Shown in pieces: positions 1 through 9,660 of a stretch of DNA of 64,000 nt (positions are counted from its first letter, which is position 1; each line of letters opens with the position of its first letter). This DNA is from Paralithodes platypus. Taxonomy: Eukaryota; Arthropoda; Malacostraca; Decapoda; Lithodidae. The notes beneath the pieces are model-generated. The model did not search any database. It was not told the DNA's origin and was given only the letters and a program-made list of their open reading frames with translations. The position numbers and the translations under genes are program-made. Where the stretch lies: contig CM064495.1 of the NCBI GenBank assembly GCA_032716605.1, positions 25,079,760 to 25,143,759 on the forward strand, written 5' to 3'.

Positions 1-545
1 GGAGGGAGGCGAGAGGAGGGTGGAGAGGTTGCAGGAGGAAATCAGGGAGGAGTACAGGAGAGCAGTAGAAAGATGACTAGGTGGGTTCGACCTGGAGGAT
101 ATGGAGGAAGATGAGCAAGGTGTTTAAGGAAGAGATCTGTGCAGCATGTGAGGAGGTGTGTGGAGTAAGGAGAAGAGGGAGGGGAGTGAAAGGTACAGCA
201 TGGTGGATAGAAGAGGTAAAAATAGCTGTGGAGGACAAGAAGAAAGCGTATAGAGAGTAGAGGGAATGAAGATTTGGAGAGTCAGAAATGAGTGAGGTAC
301 TGTACGTGGAGAGAAAGAAAGTGGTGAAGAGAGTAGTGAAGGAAAGTAAGAGAAGAGTAGATGAGGAATTTGGAAGGAATCTGAGTGTAAAATGGAGGGA
401 GTGTAAGAAACTGTTCTGGAAAGAAGTCAAGAAAGTTAGGGAAGGTAGCAAGATAAACAGTAAGGGTGTGAAAGATAAGAATGGGAGAATGCTAGTCGAG
501 AAGCAAGAGAGAGTCGAAAGATGAAGGGAGTACTTCAACGAGTTG
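1..545 (+). pseudogene. RTE-type LINE fragment (endonuclease-RT linker)
   Basis: Seen: plus-strand reading frames encode a charged segment with a conserved tryptophan pair (TAWWIEEVKIAVEDKKKAY at about 200-257), then a basic stretch ending in REYFNELLN at about 520-548. Known: this pattern (a CGVRR-like segment, then WW..EV..A...K, then W..YF..LLN) is the linker between the apurinic endonuclease and the RT in RTE-type LINEs. At least two frame changes and a stop near 260 break it. The palm domain does not follow, so the copy is 3'-incomplete here. Inference: a dead insertion, not the same copy as the RTE fragment at 36.2-36.9 kb, which holds a later part of the RT. Confidence 0.6.
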
Positions 546-812
546 CTAAATGTAAGGAATGAAGTGCCAGCAAACATAGTTGGATGGGGTATGGGAGTAC
601 AAAGGAAATCAAGCAACAACAGGTCTAGTGACCCTTCTAGGCTGCTTGTCCTCCAAAACACTGAGGATCAAGTGTCTAAACAGTGGTTTAGAGTGGGTAA
701 GGGAACATTGGAAAGGGAACTACTGCCCTGGAACTAATGTCCGTGGCAGGATTAGGAAGTTAGTAGGGGACAGATGGGTTAGTAACTGAGGGGGGGATAA
801 AATAAAGTTATT
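546..812. other. Unassigned sequence
   Basis: The short open frames here have no recognisable motif. It lies between the RTE-type linker and the T-rich 3' end of the next LINE. It could be the separated 3' UTR of CR1-A, but nothing in the sequence proves that. Confidence 0.4.
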
Positions 813-2240
813 AATTTTTTTTTTTTATTTAAGAGACAATGAACGGAGGAAGGAAAAACACAGATAAAACAAAAAGGTCCATGTGCCTAAAGGCATCCTC
901 CATTCATAAAATGTTTGTAACAACTGGATTTAAACATTTGTAGATTGTAAGTTTGTGGAAAGCAATTCGAGGGAAGTGAATTCCAAAGAGTAGTAGCTCT
1001 GGGGATAAATGAATTCTGATAAGAAGAAGTTCTGCATTGTGGAGCAGAAAGTGTAAATTCATGGGCGCTCTCAGCTGCCCTAGTTCTACGGGGAAAGATG
1101 TGGAGAGGCGGCACAATTGAAGCAAGTTCCTCGGAACAATTGCTGTGAAAATATCTGTAGAATAATGCAAGGGATGCAACGTTTCTTCGTATGGATAATG
1201 TAGGAAGGTCCTGTGTGATTGAAGGGTTATTGATTAATCTAATAGCTTTATTTTGAATTTTGTCCAACTGCCTCAATGCAACCACTCCACTTCCACCCCA
1301 CAGAGGGAACAGTAATCCATCTGAGAACGCACATGACTTTTATATATCACGGCCAACTGCTCGTCAGTGAAGAATTCTCGAACTCTGTACAGGAGTCCCA
1401 GTTTTTTAGAGGCATTCTTAGCAATGCTTCTAACATAATGTGTCCAGCTCAAGTTAGTAGTTAATGTTACACCGAGAATGTCAATACTAGGGGAAGTGGG
1501 AATATTTACATCATTAAAAAATATATGGGAGTCAGTGAGGTTCTGTCGGTTAGAAAATTGAATGTACTTGGTTTTCTGTGCATTAAAGGAAACTAGATTC
1601 TTTTGTCCCCATCCATCAATTCTAGAAAGGTCCTGGTTCAGAGAAATTGCAGTGTTTATTTTTGAATTTATAAGATCGGGTTGGGTAAAAGAATTGGTAA
1701 ATGTGAAGGAACTGTGGAGTGTTGAGTCATCTGCGTAGGAATGTATTGGATTATGAGTGGTAGATATGAGATCATTGATATGAATGAGGAACAGAATTGG
1801 GGCCAAAACTGATCCCTGGGGAACACCAGCATTTATTGAGTGAAATTGAGAATAAAGGCCATCTACCATTACACATATTTTTCTGTTATGAAGATAAGAA
1901 GAAATTAGTGGAACTAATGATGCAAGGCCGTAGTGTGACATCTTCGACAATAAGGATTGATGCCAGACTCTATCAAATGCCTTTGATATATCCAGTGCTA
2001 TTGTATGTGTTTCACCATGTTGGTCTGTAGCTTGGTTGATTTGATGCGTAAGAAGGCAAAGCATGTCTGCAGTTGATCGACATCGTCTAAAACCATATTG
2101 CCTATCACTGATTAATTTATTATTCTCAAGATGCTTAATTATGTGATTATTTAATATAATTTCAAAGACTTTACCAAGAGTGGAAGTTATAGCTATTGGT
2201 CTGTAGTTTGATGGATCTGAAGAGGCACCTTTTTTAGGAC
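813..2240 (-). mobile_element. 5'-truncated LINE copy, L2/Daphne-like
   Basis: On the minus strand this copy starts abruptly inside the RT domain near 2240. It runs through the RT and C-terminal region to a 3' UTR that ends in an A-rich tail (the T run at about 817-828 on the plus strand, with an AATAAA-like hexamer just inside it). Truncation at the 5' end and an A tail are the usual marks of target-primed reverse transcription. It abuts the C-terminal coding region of CR1-A at about 2240, in the same orientation, so it probably inserted into CR1-A or its 3' UTR. I could not find a clear target site duplication. Confidence 0.7.
887..2236 (-). pseudogene. LINE reverse transcriptase, palm to C terminus
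   Basis: RNA-dependent DNA polymerase of a non-LTR element. On the minus strand the motifs are in order: SNYRPIAITSTLGKVFE, QYGFRRCRSTADML, ALDISKAFDRVWH (catalytic Asp), [24 protein letters not shown] (catalytic DD), and the thumb segment DILGVTLTTNLSW. The frame breaks near 1285. The C-terminal part (IQNKAIRLIN to LWNSLPSNCFP, 887-1285) continues in another frame. The whole N-terminal half, with the endonuclease, is missing. The H-SYADDSTLH form of the active site resembles L2-group elements such as Daphne; the clade call is tentative. The open frame extends past 2240 into CR1-A sequence, which is a fusion by chance. Confidence 0.85.
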
Positions 2241-4294
2241 TATTTACAAACGTAGTCAGTCGCGGGTTTGATGCGAGATATTTGTCTAAGCGGAGTTTAA
2301 ATGAATCAACGGTGCTGCAGTCTATAACGTCTCGGGGAAGCCCATTCCACAAGTTGACAACTCGATTGAAGAAGAAATTCTTAGATTCGTGTGAGTTAAA
2401 AGATTTACCAATAATTTTGCAACCGTTTCCCCGTGTGTAATTAGATTGGTCGATAGTGAAGTACTTACTACAGTTCATATTGTCGATGCCTTTAATGATT
2501 TTGAACACTTGAATTAAGTCACCTCTTAATCTGCGCTGGGTTAAAGGAAATATATTTAATTCTCTAAGACGCTCTTCGTATGGTTTGTTCTTTAGGCTGG
2601 GTATCATTTTGGTAACTCTACGTTGAACTCGTTCTAGCTTGTTTATATCTTTTTGGTAATAAGGGCACCAGGATTGAACGCAGTATTCCAGAAGAGGGCG
2701 GACTAAGGAATTGTAAAGGGTTAGGATAACTTCTTTGGATTTATGCTCAAATGACCTGCCTATAAAGCCAATTATTTTGTTTGCCTTCTTAACAATTCTG
2801 AATATTGTTTACTCGGTTTTAGGTTACTCGATATTGTTACTCCCAGATCGGTTTCTCTGTTTACATTCTTAAGCTGAGCGCCATTCATCGAATAGTTTGC
2901 TTTCTCATTTAGGTATCCGATATGTAGTACTTTACATTTATCCGCATTGAAACTCATTTGCCAAATTTGGGCCCAACATGACAATTTATCTAGATTGCGT
3001 TGCATATCGTCAACTTGTTCTTTTGAGAGTACGCTATTTGCAATTTTTGTATCGTCAGCAAATTTTGAGATTGTACAGGTGAGACCCTCATCTATGTTGT
3101 TGATGTAAATTAGAAAGAGAATTGGTCCTAGTACCGATCCCTGGGGTACCCCGCTACTTACATTGGTCCATTTAGATGCCTTACCGTTTATGACTACTCT
3201 TTGCTTTCTGTCGCTGAGCCAATTTTCTATCCATTTCAACACACCGTCTTGTATTCCATGCGCTTTTAGTTTTAGCAGTAAACGTTTGTGGGGAACTTTG
3301 TCAAAGGCCTTTTGAAAATCAAGGTATATAATATCTACAGCTTTACTCTCATCGTAGAGGTTGAGGATATCGTGGAAGAAGTCTAAGAGGTTTGTTGAAC
3401 AGGAACGTTTTTTACGAAAGCCGTGTTGAGTATCTTTAAGTAAGTTATTTGCCTCTAAGTGATTTACGAGTCTGTCTCTTATGACCGTTTCTAGCATTTT
3501 ACATACAATTGAGGTTAAGCAAATTGGACGATAGTTACTGGGTAGGGATTTGCTGCCTTTTTTTAATATCGGTGTTACGTTGGCTAGCTTCCACTGATCA
3601 GGCATAGTCCCAGACTGCAAGGATTCATTGAATAGCAATGTCAGTGGTTTGGAGAGCTCATCCTTAGCTTCCTTTAGAACTCTAGGCGAGATTGTATCAG
3701 GTCCAGGCGTTTTATTTACCTTGAGTTTATCTAAACAATTCAATACTTCTCTCTCTGTAACGGTGATATTGCTTAGAACATCTGAATTATCAATCTGAAT
3801 CGGCGATGGTGTAGGGATATCACTGAGGTCTTCGGTTGTAAAAACTGATGCAAAGAAGGTATTGAGGGCATTACTCATTTGTACTTCGTCTTTGGTGTAT
3901 TCTCCATTTTCATCGACTAACGGTCCAACAGTTGAAGTAACTACTTTTTTCTTTCTGATATAACTATAGAATTCTTTCGGTTTTGTTTTACTTTGATTCG
4001 CAACATGTAACTCCAGGGTCTTTTTACTTTGCTTAATTAACTTTTTGGCTTTGCGTCGTAGCTCTACGAATTTCACCCGTTCTTCGTCATTTTGTGAGGA
4101 TTTTAATCTATCATTAGCAAATTTTTTAGCAAGCAGACAGTCTGAAATATCTTTATTCCACCATTTGGGCTTATCATTATGACCTGGACGCCGTATTTTC
4201 GATGGTATGCAGTCTTGCACTGCCTTAAGGTAAGTGGTTGTGAAACACTCCCAAGATGTATTTATGTCGTTATTGTTAGTCAGAAAGCTCCAGT
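2241..4294 (-). pseudogene. CR1-A ORF2: reverse transcriptase and C-terminal region
   Basis: Non-LTR reverse transcriptase, minus strand. Order: basic linker (KWWNKDISDCLLAKK), [59 protein letters not shown] (first catalytic Asp), [27 protein letters not shown] (catalytic DD), then FNADKCKVLHIG and TDLGVTIS. One frameshift near 2800 moves the rest to another frame: LVRPLLEYC, QRRVTKMIPSL, YEERLRELNIF, RRLRGDLIQVFKI, FFFNRVVNLWNGLP. Apart from that the RT is open over more than 480 codons, so this copy is fairly young. Typical CR1 family in motif order and in the RVVN.WN.LP ending. Confidence 0.9.
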
Positions 4295-4302
4295 CAGTTT
4301 CT

Positions 4303-5395
4303 TTAACCCTCCAGCCCCGGCTATGTATTATATATATATTCCTCGAAACCCGGGTGTTTTGGCCGAAAAACGTCTAGGCTAGGCTACCGTATATTCGTTA
4401 ATCAGACTGCTTCCCGCATTCCCGCGCACCCCCAAGCGTAGCTGTGTTATTTACCTGTAGAATGGCATTAAGTAGAGCTCTCTAAGTCAACTGGTTGAGC
4501 TGTGATGATGATTTCATTGGAGATAACTTTATGGCCAAAACAGCCAATTTACACCACTTTTCGATACTTAACCTCTGAAGTGCGCATGGGGGTAATTGGA
4601 AACGTCCCCCTGTGCTGACGTATTTGAGGTGTTTCCGTCACTAAAATATTCATTGTGCCATTAATAGCATTAATACTTATCCATATGCGCCTATTATGGG
4701 TTGATTATAAAGGTATTAACCTGAAACAACAATAAAACGAGTGAAAACAGCGTTTGGATGGTCAAAATCGGAGATATAGCCCGCGAGTTGTATAATGTAG
4801 GGTGAGGCACCTGCTTTCCCGCCAATTTCCCCCAAGGCCACTGAGACACAGTCGATCGATACTCTCTCTCTCTCTCTTGCACTCGCTTGCCATCAGTGAT
4901 GACAACACCCTGCTTGCAACTCGCTAATGTTAGCACGAAAATATACCTCAGAATAAGGGAATAACAGGGAAAATAGGTGATAACTGAAGGAGAGGAGGAA
5001 AGTGGGGAAGGAGGGGAGGTAGAGGACTGAGATTTTGCATGGCCCAGGGGCAAAAAAAAAAAAAAAAAAAAAAAAAAATTCGATGTCAAAAGTTGATTTA
5101 TTTTTTTCACTCACTCATAAGAGTCTCCCCGCAGTCCGCCGGGGGAACTCTTAAGAGTCTCCCCGCAGTTCCCGGGTTAAACAACCACAGGCACACACGA
5201 ACAAGCGACTCTCCTTCTTGTGGCCGGAGATGCGGGGCGTCGGTCCAGCCGGCTGTTGTTTACATGCGTCGGACCGACGCCTCGCACACGAAGCTCACAG
5301 GCTTTCAACCACTGGGCGTTCAAGAGGCCTTCCGGGTACCTGTTATATGCTTTTTTTATGGGCGTTCAAGAGCCCTTCCGTGGTGAGAGGGTTAA
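4303..5395. mobile_element. piggyBac-like MITE inserted at TTAA in CR1-A ORF2
   Basis: TTAA at 4303-4306 and again at 5392-5395 flank the insert. The ends are imperfect inverted repeats: TTAACCCTCCAGCCCCGG on the left, and TTAACCCTCTCACCACGG as the reverse complement of the right (14 of 18 match). A CCC-type terminus after a duplicated TTAA is the hallmark of the piggyBac superfamily. No transposase frame lies inside, so it is non-autonomous (about 1.09 kb). Near the right end a segment beginning GGCGTTCAAGAG occurs twice (about 5320 and 5361), and GAGTCTCCCCGCAGT occurs twice near 5129 and 5155. Excision would restore the CR1-A frame exactly. Confidence 0.9.
5052..5078 (+). repeat. 27-base A homopolymer in the MITE
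   Basis: An uninterrupted run of 27 A inside the piggyBac-like MITE, next to the T-rich TTGATTTATTTTTTTC. It may be a retroposed tail or slippage. It gives the artificial polylysine or polyphenylalanine of the overlapping frames. Confidence 0.9.
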
Positions 5396-6135
5396 GCTTT
5401 GATTTAAGTTTATGAAAATTTGCTTTCTTGAAATTAGGGACTTTCTCAATGCTGCTATTTGATTTGTTACTAGTAAACTTTAAAATGAAAGTTATCGTAC
5501 GATGGTCGCTGTTACTGAATTCATCACCAACATTCAAATTCTCTATTAATTCTTCTTTTGTTGCGAGTACAAGGTCAAGCACATTATTACCACAGGTCGG
5601 AGATTGTACAAATTGAAAAAGTGAACTCTCTTGCAAGTTAGTATAGAGGTCGTGTCCAGAGTGTGAAGTAAGAATATCGCCCCATTTAGTCACGGGTAAG
5701 TTGAAATCGCCAAGAATTACGGTATCTTGTATGTTAGTTATTTCTGCAATTTATTCATAAATTTCACTCTCAGTTTGCACTGATTGAGCTGGGGGTCTGT
5801 ATAATAAAGCTAGTGTTATTTTAGTTCCTCGTTTATTATTTAATAGTACGTAAGATATTCGCAATTTGAGGTTTTGACATTAAGACGGGATTAAGAATTT
5901 CCTTTATAAAAAACAGAACTCCTCCTCCATTTCTATTGATCCGATTTTTCTCAAACATTGTATAACCAGGAAGCGTATATTCGGCTTAAAAGTCTGTGTC
6001 TTCCGTATTTAACCAAGATTCTGTAATGCCGATTATATCATAATGTTCTGTAAACACGATTTCCTCTAGATCTGAAAATTGATTGCGTATGCTACGAGCA
6101 TTTACATAAAACACCTTAAGAGTATTAGAGTTGGT
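5396..6135 (-). pseudogene. CR1-A ORF2: apurinic endonuclease domain
   Basis: Exonuclease-endonuclease-phosphatase domain that nicks the target DNA for reverse transcription. On the minus strand: KVFYVNARSIRNQFSDLEE (metal-binding Asn), IIGITESWLN (catalytic Glu), INRNGGGVLFFIKEIL, a GDFNLP-type motif near 5700, then NNVLDLVLAT and SNSDHRTI (final Asp-His pair). It holds a stop after TEDTDF (about 5985) and frame changes around 5750-5880, so the domain is dead. It continues in frame into the RT half across the MITE insertion at 5395. Confidence 0.8.
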
Positions 6136-6179
6136 TGTTACTGATTGTGCATTGTCTGAATTTTCAGTTCATATTTGAC

Positions 6180-6443
6180 TTACACTACCCCCGGATACCC
6201 CCAGTTTACCCCGTTTTTTGAACGGAAATCCTTGACTGCATCGTTCAGCAGACGACCAAGACATGCAGCTCCTACTTCATTGAGATGTACACCATCTCCT
6301 GAAAACAAAGATTTATCATAGTAAAAATTATCCCACGTGTCGACAAAGCCGATGTCCTCCTCCCTGCAGAGTTTGGCTAGTCGGCGATTTGTACTGGTAG
6401 CTATGTTGTACATCTCCCCCTGACAAAGGCCCCATATAGTCAT
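6180..6443 (-). pseudogene. CR1-A ORF1 end: SGNH/GDSL esterase-like domain
   Basis: The minus-strand frame ends with VDTWDNF, then LFSGDGVHLNEVGAACLGRLL. The D-G-V-H-L-N signature is block V of SGNH hydrolases and holds the catalytic Asp and His. Known: many CR1 elements carry an esterase domain in the ORF1 protein, which is thought to aid RNP or membrane handling. Only the last 87 codons remain. The block with the nucleophilic serine would lie further 5' and is absent because the element begins here. The ORF1 stop at 6180 precedes the endonuclease frame by about 50 bases. Confidence 0.75.
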
Positions 6444-6444
6444 G

Positions 6445-7618
6445 GCCAGAGTCTTCAGTCAGGTGTCCTTCCTCGTCAGTATCCTCCTCATAATCTGGCG
6501 GGGAACGATGGATGCGTGGGCGGCGTGTAGGTGGGGAAGGAGTGGCATGTGAGGCTATGTCTCCCCGAGGTTCTGGGCTTCTTTCAATTCAATTCAATTC
6601 AAAATATTTTATTGTTGTAAATTGTTACATATGTTGATAACATCAACACTGTCTATAATTCTTTGCCTGCGACGAGTGGTAGAAAGCAGTGTTTCACTGT
6701 CACTAGGCACAGGTACTGGTGATGCGGGCTCAAAAATATCTTCAGCCACAGTTGTTGATGGCTAGAGAGTTGGGGAGGACCGTGGGGAAAGTTGCATGTG
6801 GGCATGGCTGGGGCCGGCAGGGGTGGACGCCGCGGGAGCCTCAAACAAAGCCCGCTTAGTTTGTGTGCCTTTTTTTATATATTTTCTGCCTTTCCCCTTT
6901 TCAGCAGCAGTATGTCTCCTGTCAGGGGAAATAGGAGGCAAATAGGCCGAAAGTGGGGGGTCCTCAACCCTCGGCAGGCAGTGGTAGGGGTGGTGGGGAA
7001 CAATGGGGGTCGCCCGGGGCATCTTGGGTGGCTTGGGTTGATAAGGGAGACAAAGGAAGGGCAAATGATGAGTCACCACGCTCACCCTCACTCATAGCCT
7101 CATCTTCTTTCTCACCAAGCTTTTTGGCCTTGACCCTGGCTGCCGCGGCTGCCTTTGCCAGTACCTGCTTCCTATAAAAGCGTATCTGGTAGGGCGATTT
7201 AGCTGGCGAAGGGCTTGGAGTGGCATCACTCAGGGGGAAAATCACTGACTCTCCCACTCGCTCACTTTCCCCACTTCACTCTCTTCACCTTCACCAGCTT
7301 CCGTGACACCTGTTTCCTCACCTTCAGGATCTACATCGCTGTCATGTTCACTAGCAAATCCCTTGAACTGAGTAATCGTCACTACTAGAACCATACGCAC
7401 TCGATGCGTAACGAGACGACTGGCCACTGCCTGGCTCGGCAACATCACTATCAATATCACTACCAGCTATATCGAGCTGTCGCAAGGTTCTATCTATTCC
7501 TCCCGGAGAAAGAATATCCTTGGCGAGGGGCCGTCGTGTAATATGACAAACCGGGGCGGGCGTCGTAGGAGGATCGGAATCGGACACAGCGGAATAGATT
7601 TTTTTGCGTACTATCCAT
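6445..7618 (-). pseudogene. Probable piggyBac-type transposase N-terminal region
   Basis: I chose the ATG at 7618 because it lies about 180 bases inside the TTAA end. It opens MDSTQK, then shifts frame in an A run (about 7600) to SDSDPPTTPAPVCHITRRP and an acidic stretch (DIAGSDIDSDVAE, SEHDSDVDPEGEE). A lysine-alanine-rich helix (KAAAAARVKAKKLGEKED) and a proline-rich stretch follow. After a short LINE tail insertion (6583-6650) the frame resumes with PPDYEEDTDEEGHLTED. Known: piggyBac transposases have an acidic disordered N terminus before the DDD core. The core is absent here, so the assignment rests on the terminus and composition. Confidence 0.5.
6583..6650 (-). mobile_element. Short LINE 3' tail with TTGAA repeats
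   Basis: The minus strand reads a short 3' UTR, ACAATAAAATATTTTGAA, then ATTGAATTGAATTGAA. Short tandem tails of this kind are found at the 3' ends of L2/CR1-group LINEs and their SINEs. It interrupts the PB2 coding region. Very severe 5' truncation would explain the size. Confidence 0.55.
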
Positions 7619-7917
7619 AATGGCGTCGGGACAGAGACTGATGCTGGGCTGTAGTTCGAGCGTGGTGGCGCTGCCTACCGCTTGTAAACAAACAAAATAT
7701 ACGCGCACGTTTTGAAAGCAAAAATTCAAGAAATGGATCTCAGCAGCCATCAGCGCGAGTTTGTTTTGGGCTTCTCAGAGCCAACCGGGTACCAAGGGTT
7801 AAGTGTAACCTTATGGGTCAGGAATTGCCCACAAGGAAAGTTTGTTATAGAGTAGCCTATAAAAAGAAATTAGTTTGAAAAGGAAATTACACATGCCTAC
7901 TGATAAATTCATATTTA

Positions 7918-8088
7918 TCAAATCTCCATCAGATAATCGTCCAGTCTTTTTTTAAACGCATCAATTGAATTACTGTCAACCACCTTCCTTGTATTCACTC
8001 TTTAGCCACACTGTATGTGAAGACATTTTGTGTCACATCTAAGGATGCCTTTTTCTAATTAATTTAATTCTATTACCTCGGGTTGCTT
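7918..8088 (-). pseudogene. CR1-like ORF2 C-terminal fragment
   Basis: The minus strand encodes NPRGNRIKLIRKR near 8080, and after a damaged stretch VVDSNSIDAFKKRLDDYLME followed by a stop at 7918-7920. This is the usual last segment of CR1-group ORF2 proteins (basic motif, then a D.F...LD..L ending). CR1-C1 ends immediately to its right with a tandem tail, so CR1-C1 probably inserted into this older copy. The stretch 7803-7917 holds nothing else I can name. Confidence 0.6.
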
Positions 8089-8704
8089 TCTTACAGTTTC
8101 TTACAGTAGATCCTCTGGAAAAAGGCAAACTAGGCCTGTGTATCCAGCTCAGTACCAGTACTTTGCAGTGCATCGTTCACGGTGTTGAAGGCGGCTGTAG
8201 CAGACGCAAATTTTACTATTCTGTATTTTTTGTTTTATAATCAAACTTCAAAGCGAGGAGCTTTATCAAGATTACTTTCAAAAGATTCGGAATCGACTAC
8301 ATACTGGGGAGGAGTTCCCCTCATTTACACTCTTACAAAATGAGTTCTGTGCCTTCTCAAGCCTATTTCTCTCTTTGTAAATTTCATTAGAGTGTCCTCT
8401 GGTAGCATCAGAAGACCCTTCACACACATCGTACTTTCCTGACACTATCTTACAAGTCTCTATCATATCCCCCCTTTTTCTGCCTATGCCAGTGTCGGAA
8501 GCCCCAGTGTTTCAACTCTGACATTAGGTACAAAAGTTGGGTAAGTGGTAATATTCTGAATATATGGAGCCCACACCTGTTTCGCATATTCCAGGTGCGG
8601 CCTAACCAGCGATGAGAGAATGAAGATTTCTTCGTCGTGACACAATGTCCTCCTTATCAGCCCTACAATTATTGTCTTTGTTTATCTTTTTATGTAGATA
8701 AATT
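8089..8704 (-). pseudogene. CR1-C1, 3' part (RT C terminus and tail)
   Basis: The minus strand encodes the end of a CR1-type ORF2 (MIETCKIVSGKYD, RGHSNEIYKERNRLEKA) with many indels, then a 3' UTR. It ends in a tandem decamer CTGTAAGAAA x2 at about 8090-8109, a CR1-style short-repeat tail. The sequence matches the 3' end of CR1-C2 (11.3-11.81 kb) and begins where the other CR1-C1 piece (from 11813 up) stops. Together they are one element cut by CR1-C2. Confidence 0.8.
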
Positions 8705-8739
8705 TAACTTATTGTCTATCACAGTAGGGTACGGACTGG

Positions 8740-9660
8740 AGGAGCGGGATGGTGTAATTGCTGAAGGAATGGTAGATGGATTAAGGATTATGTTTAGTAA
8801 TGTGGATGTGTTTACCCAGGACAAGAAAAGAGAACTGATATGTAGTTTGCAGGATGAAGAGGAAACAACCTGATGTCATAGCCCTACAGGAAGTAAGACC
8901 AAAAAATGCTAGAATTGAAAGGGAACTGGTGGAATATAGTTTGGAGGGTTTTGAGTTATATGAGAGAAATGGTATTAGAGCAGAGGTCGGAAGAAGACTG
9001 TTTATTTATGTAAGAAAAGAGCTTCAAGGTTAATGAGGTGGATATGAGACAGCAGTATTGTGAGTATTTGTGTATTGAAGTAAAATGTGCAAGAGGATCA
9101 ATTCTAGTTGCCTCTATATATAGAAGCCCAAATAATAGCAGGGGAGAGGATGATAACCTACTGAAAGCAATGGAGGAGATAGATAATAGAGAGAACAAAT
9201 ATAAAATTTTGATTGGAGATTTCAATTTGCCAAGGATCAACTGGGCAAATTGTACTACTCCAGCGGGACAGGGTAGCCTGGAAAATAAGTTTATAGAGAA
9301 AGTGAGAGATTGTTTTTTAACGCAACATATTGTAGAGATGACAAGATATAGAGATGGGACGCAGGGGAGTGTACTTGATTTGATTTTTAGCAATGAAGAG
9401 GATATAGTGGAACATGTTAATGTGGATAGCCCTATAGGTCTGAGTGACCATGCCTGTATAAGCTTTAGGTGTAACATTAAATCAGAGAGGGATAATAGAA
9501 GCAATAGAAAAATATACATGTATGATAGAGCAGATTATGAGCTGCTGAGACGGTGTTTGGACATTGACTGGGGGGAATACTTGAACGGTGAAGACTCTGA
9601 AGGAATGTGGAGGAAAATTAGAAAAAACTGGAGAATGCTGTATCCAAAAGTGTACCAGTA
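8740..9660 (+). pseudogene. CR1-C2 endonuclease domain
   Basis: EEP-type endonuclease of a CR1-group LINE. In order on the plus strand: MVDGLRIMFSNVDVF (metal-site Asn), IALQEV (catalytic Glu) near 8880, a VGRRLFIYVRKE segment, CARGSILVASIYRSPNN, KILIGDFNLPRINW (Asp and Asn), VLDLIFSNEED and GLSDHACISFRC (final Asp-His). Frameshifts near 8865 and 9030 split it, while 9038-9661 is open. It runs directly into the linker and RT. Confidence 0.8.

Larger units (their letters stand above)
2241..6443 (-). mobile_element. CR1-type LINE copy (CR1-A), interrupted
   Basis: This minus-strand copy runs from a 5'-truncated ORF1 (6443) through endonuclease and RT to the C-terminal coding end (about 2250). 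The piggyBac-like MITE at 4303-5395 splits ORF2 between endonuclease and RT. If that MITE and one TTAA copy are ignored, the frame passes from HKLKSKL straight into KETDWSF without a break, which proves the two parts are one element. Its 5' end abuts the N-terminal coding region of another piggyBac-like element at about 6443. Its 3' end is hidden by the L2-like insertion. Confidence 0.85.
6445..7802 (-). mobile_element. piggyBac-like element, 5' end (PB2)
   Basis: TTAA at 7799-7802 followed (minus strand) by CCCTTGGTACCCGGTTGG is a piggyBac-type terminus. Inside it, an acidic coding region of transposase N-terminal type runs leftward until CR1-A begins at about 6443. The rest of the element and its other end are not visible in this window. 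The terminus shares TTAACCCT with the MITE at 4303 and with PB3 at 47956, but the inner sequence differs, so these are different families. Confidence 0.65.

Noticed and set aside
77..661. A 194-codon minus-strand frame with hydrophobic stretches
   Set aside because: It is antisense to the RTE-type linker on the plus strand, which has a clear family pattern.
8120..8220. A tRNA or other small RNA gene near the LINE ends
   Set aside because: I found no cloverleaf or A/B box pair here or elsewhere that I could support.
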